Assembly: GCA_044237845.1 (NCBI GenBank)
Contig: JBIIEL010000002.1
Location: 61,882-125,881 of the forward strand
Length of the DNA stretch: 64,000 nucleotides
Direction: 5' to 3'
Source: QFOX01 sp044237845
GTDB taxonomy: Bacteria; Pseudomonadota; Alphaproteobacteria; Rickettsiales; UBA3002
A program made the translations under genes and the position numbers. The first letter of the stretch is position 1. Each line of letters starts with the position of its first letter. Below are positions 61,673-64,000 of this stretch, in pieces. The notes beneath the pieces were generated by a model. That model was not told the origin of the DNA. It did not search any database and saw only the letters and a list, made by a program, of their open reading frames with translations.

Positions 61673-61888
61673 AGCACCCGCTAGTTTACTAGCGTGGTCG
61701 GCTTGATTGCATATTATGATACCCTTGCGCATAGTACAAAACAGGCTGTTTTGTGCTCTGCCAGCAAGGCTGAGTTGAACTAATTTTACATGTGGGTCGC
61801 ATGGCCCGCGTAAAATCACATCCTGTTGTAGATACCTATAAGCAACTTGCCTTCCGGTGAGTAGCTAAACAAAAAAGGCCGTTTCGAC
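61673..61888 (+). other. 23S-5S spacer
   Basis: No tRNA found. It contains the arm complementary to the leader (61825-61839), a CCCGCTAGTTTACTAGCG-type hairpin near 61678, and from 61867 the 5' arm of the stem that encloses 5S. GTGGGTCGCATGGCCCGCG near 61792 is another small hairpin. Confidence 0.6.
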
Positions 61889-62029
61889 GGTCTGGTGATT
61901 ATAGCGAAAGTGGTACCACACGTTCCCATACCGAACACGACCGTGAAACCTTTCAGCGCTGATGGTACTAAGTCTCAAGGCTTGGGAGAGTAAGACGTCG
62001 CCAGACCTTCGAAACGGCCTTTTTTGTTT
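61867..62029 (+). terminator. terminator stem wrapped around 5S rRNA
   Basis: The 21 bases at 61867-61887 (key part GGCCGTTTCGA) pair perfectly with 62009-62029 (key part TCGAAACGGCC, then T6-G-T3); after one mismatch the 5S end helix continues. T residues follow (TTTTTAATTT). So the 5S gene lies in the loop of its own terminator-like hairpin. Confidence 0.8.
61889..62007 (+). rRNA. rrf: 5S ribosomal RNA
   Basis: About 119 bases. GGTCTGG pairs with CCAGACC at the ends; CACACGTTCCCATACCGAACACG, shown in part as GTTCCCATACCGAACACG, is the conserved loop region; GTACTAAGTCTCAAGGCTTGGGAGAGTAAG follows. It stands alone after the 23S gene. Confidence 0.93.
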
Positions 62030-62361
62030 TTTAATTTCTCCTGACATCTGTATTCTGCCTAGTCCTGCGCGCCGCTTCACGGGCTGATGGCTCGCTCGCC
62101 AAGCTCGCATTTCAAGGTCCTCCGCGGAACTTTGAGCCAGTCGAGAAAACCCCCGGAATTTTTGTTTCTACGCGATCCAGGGCATTTGCTTAGCTTGGGT
62201 CGTTTTTCTCGTTTTTGCGTATGAGGTGCCATTTTTACGCCCCTATTTATGCACAGTATTGCTGAACGAGGCGGCTAAAAGTCTGTGAGTATTTTTTGCG
62301 GATGCAAGGGGGCATAAAATTTTTACATCGAGCACACAAAAAAACATGCTACGAGAGCCTT
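62030..62361 (+). other. gap between rRNA and the asparaginase-like gene
   Basis: About 330 bases. I see no gene with support; minus-strand frames across 61865-62110 run into the 5S gene. Weak T/A-rich stretches near 62280-62340 may hold the promoter of the next gene. Confidence 0.4.
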
Positions 62362-62985
62362 ATGTCGGAAAACTCTAAAACACTGATTATTATCACCGGT
62401 GGAACGATTGAGGCACTCTATTCGCCCGAGGAGGGCACGCCCTATGTGGTGCCGCTGCCTGCATCCACTGATGAGAGCGCAATTCCCGAACTGCTCACCC
62501 GCCTCGGCGTATTGGCGCAAGACTGTGTCTACTGGAAGCTGGCAATGAGTGATAGCAAGGCGCTGGCGCAACAGGGCGACGTGATGAACCGTATCGCCGA
62601 GCGCATCGCGAGCGAGCCATGCGCTCGCGTGATTATTGTACAAGGCACCGACACGATGCCCGAGAACGCGCGTACACTGACCCGCGCACTGAACCAGCGC
62701 CGCGTAACCGGTGCACGGGTGGTGTTCACCGGGGCGATGAAGCCACTGCGCGATGCTTCAGGAAACTGGCATCCGCGCGAGAAAACGGATGGCTGGCGCA
62801 ACATGGAAATGGCGCTCGCGGATGCTGCGAGTGCGGCGCTGCCAGCAGGAGTTTACATCGAAATGGGTGAAGGGCCATGGGACCCTAAACGCGTGGAAAA
62901 ACAGGTCGAAACCCGCGCGGCGGATGGCGGCGTGGCCTATGTGGCGCATTCCGGTTTCGTGCTGCTCGGAGATGCCGACGCATGA
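62362..62985 (+). CDS. single-domain asparaginase-like protein
   Basis: 207 residues from the ATG at 62362. It matches the amino-terminal domain of L-asparaginases: LIIITGGTIEAL (the TGGTI motif with catalytic Thr), VIIVQGTDTMPENARTL (canonical HGTDTM, here Gln for His), VVFTGAMKPL, and DGWRNMEMALADA. The usual carboxy domain (about 120 residues) is missing, as the protein ends after VAYVAHSGFVLLGDADA. Full enzymes need the second domain for dimer contacts at the active site, so activity is unsure. Confidence 0.75.
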   Translation: MSENSKTLIIITGGTIEALYSPEEGTPYVVPLPASTDESAIPELLTRLGVLAQDCVYWKLAMSDSKALAQQGDVMNRIAERIASEPCARVIIVQGTDTMPENARTLTRALNQRRVTGARVVFTGAMKPLRDASGNWHPREKTDGWRNMEMALADAASAALPAGVYIEMGEGPWDPKRVEKQVETRAADGGVAYVAHSGFVLLGDADA

Positions 62986-63126
62986 ATGCGATAGATTGAA
63001 AAATAAGCGCTGCCGCACACGCACAAAAACGCAACTCAAATATTTTTGCACAGCGCTGCTATTGTATTTTGAACGCCGCGCATTACATGGTAAAGTGAAG
63101 TTCACCCCATGAAGGAATGTGTGATT

Positions 63127-63807
63127 ATGAAGCTGTTTCGCACGGTGAAAAACATACTCAACGCCAACGATGCAGAGGCTTCTGCCGCACCGGATATCAC
63201 CGTGGGGGCAACGGCGTTTGCTGCCCCCAACATCCTTGATGCCACGGCGCAAAACGGCTATCTCGCCGGGCAGATGCTCGTTGCTACGCCGGTGATTGAT
63301 TCTGGCTGCTTCCAGAAATCCGTGGTCTATGTGTTCAACCACACGGCCGAGGGGGCGATGGGGCTCATCATCAACCAGCCGATCGAGCTGGTGAACTACG
63401 CCGCGCTGCTCGATGGCATGGACCTGCCGAAAGAGGCGTCGGAGCAGAAAATTCCGGTTTATTTCGGCGGCCCGGTGGAGCGTGCGCGTGGGTTTGTCAT
63501 CCACTCGGCAGACTATTTCCGCGAGTTCTCACTCGCCCGCAGCGGCGACCTGGCCGTGACCGCATCGAGCGCGATTCTGAGCGATATCGTCGCCGGCAAC
63601 GGCCCCAAACACGCGGCGCTGATTGTGGGCTATGCGGGCTGGGCAGCCGGACAGCTTGAAGCGGAGATTGAACAAAATAGCTGGATTTCCGTGCCCGCCA
63701 CCGCGAACCTGATGTTCGGCACTGAGAACGAGCTGAAATGGGCAACGGCGAGCAAGTCCCTCGGCGTTGATATGGCGTTTTTCTCGACCACCGTTGGGCA
63801 TGCGTAA
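63127..63807 (+). CDS. YqgE/AlgH family protein (UPF0301/DUF179)
   Basis: 226 residues from the ATG at 63127, six bases after AAGGAATGTG; a start at 63109 is less likely. NGYLAGQMLVATPVIDSGCFQKSVVYVFNH, shown in parts as GQMLVATPVIDSGCF and SVVYVFNHTAEGAMGLIIN, then FGGPVERARGFVIHS, ALIVGYAGWAAGQLE and ELKWATASKSLGVD. Family function is unclear; some members affect alginate regulation. Confidence 0.93.
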   Translation: MKLFRTVKNILNANDAEASAAPDITVGATAFAAPNILDATAQNGYLAGQMLVATPVIDSGCFQKSVVYVFNHTAEGAMGLIINQPIELVNYAALLDGMDLPKEASEQKIPVYFGGPVERARGFVIHSADYFREFSLARSGDLAVTASSAILSDIVAGNGPKHAALIVGYAGWAAGQLEAEIEQNSWISVPATANLMFGTENELKWATASKSLGVDMAFFSTTVGHA

Positions 63808-63819
63808 GGGGAATTGACG

Positions 63820-63945
63820 AATTGAGGAAATGACGAATTGAAGAATTGTCATGCCGGGTTTATCCCGGCATCCGCGCCCTCAATATAATCTGCTCTATCT
63901 ATCTTTTAGGCGCAGACCCCGGCATGAAGCCGGGGTGACAGGCTC
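63820..63945. repeat. dispersed GTCATGCCGGG palindromes and GACGAATTGA repeats
   Basis: Near-tandem copies of GAATTGACGAATTGAGGAAA (63811-63847) come before GTCATGCCGGGTTTATCCCGGCAT and, further on, an inverted copy ACCCCGGCATGAAGCCGGGGTGAC. Typical intergenic repeat pair. Confidence 0.75.
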
Positions 63946-63978
63946 TGGAAGCCGGGGATTAATGCTCTGATGCCGCCA

Positions 63979-63996
63979 TTGTCACAAAAACTTCAC
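63979..63996 (+). promoter_or_regulatory. PhoB-box-like site 4
   Basis: TTGTCAC-AAAA-ACTTCAC at 11-base spacing, at the edge of the window. It shares TTGTCA-YAAAA with sites 1 and 2 and CTTCAC with site 3. The target gene is outside the window. Confidence 0.4.
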
Positions 63997-64000
63997 AAAT

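Overview
The window is a chromosomal segment of a free-living or host-associated, probably flagellated alphaproteobacterium. The assignment rests on gene order: tuf followed by an uninterrupted S10-spc-alpha ribosomal superoperon with secY, adk, rpsM, rpsK, rpoA and rplQ and no rpmJ or rpsD inside it; ppx, rlmE, guaB and an RsmB-type methylase in one stretch; a LytM peptidase overlapping a bactofilin gene; clpS-clpA; and a 23S rRNA with an extended helix 9. I cannot place it below class level by reading alone.

Layout. 1-3187: the end of an unknown gene, a degenerate receiver-like protein, a cation-efflux transporter, tRNA-Gly and an AI-2E-type permease. 3274-19868: tuf and the ribosomal superoperon, broken once by an orphan gene on the other strand (16490-17140) between adk and rpsM, where rpsM has regained its own promoter. 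19869-32225: accessory ground. pccB and pccA are separated by a large orphan gene; a caspase-like orphan, a toxin-less ParD, maf, folE, a pentapeptide-like protein and further orphans follow. 32412-44080: housekeeping (ppx, rlmE, guaB, rRNA methylase, LytM peptidase plus bactofilin, msrA, mgtE, tRNA-Leu, lipB) interrupted by a HigBA module and by a MuF-like toxin with a candidate immunity gene. 44363-50776: an arginine succinyltransferase (AST) catabolic operon in which an M20 hydrolase sits in place of astE. 50982-58218: motAB, a secreted serine protease, a frameshifted TraB/Tiki-like gene, clpA-clpS and two glycine-zipper lipoproteins. 58383-62029: a 23S-5S rRNA unit with its own promoter and no 16S. 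62362-63807: a one-domain asparaginase-like protein and a YqgE/AlgH protein.

How it fits together. Core translation genes are densely packed, while accessory genes lie at operon boundaries next to dispersed palindromic repeats. Four sequences resembling PhoB boxes (19962-19979, 22395-22412, 28035-28052 on the minus strand, 63979-63996) stand in front of a small membrane protein, a membrane-anchored TIM-barrel-like protein, a caspase-like/peptidoglycan-binding-like protein and the edge of the window. This suggests a phosphate-starvation regulon of surface or exported proteins not described by any gene name I know. It and the self-contained 23S-5S unit, with its leader-spacer stem and terminator-wrapped 5S gene, are the most unusual things seen. 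All family calls come from reading motifs; no database search was possible.
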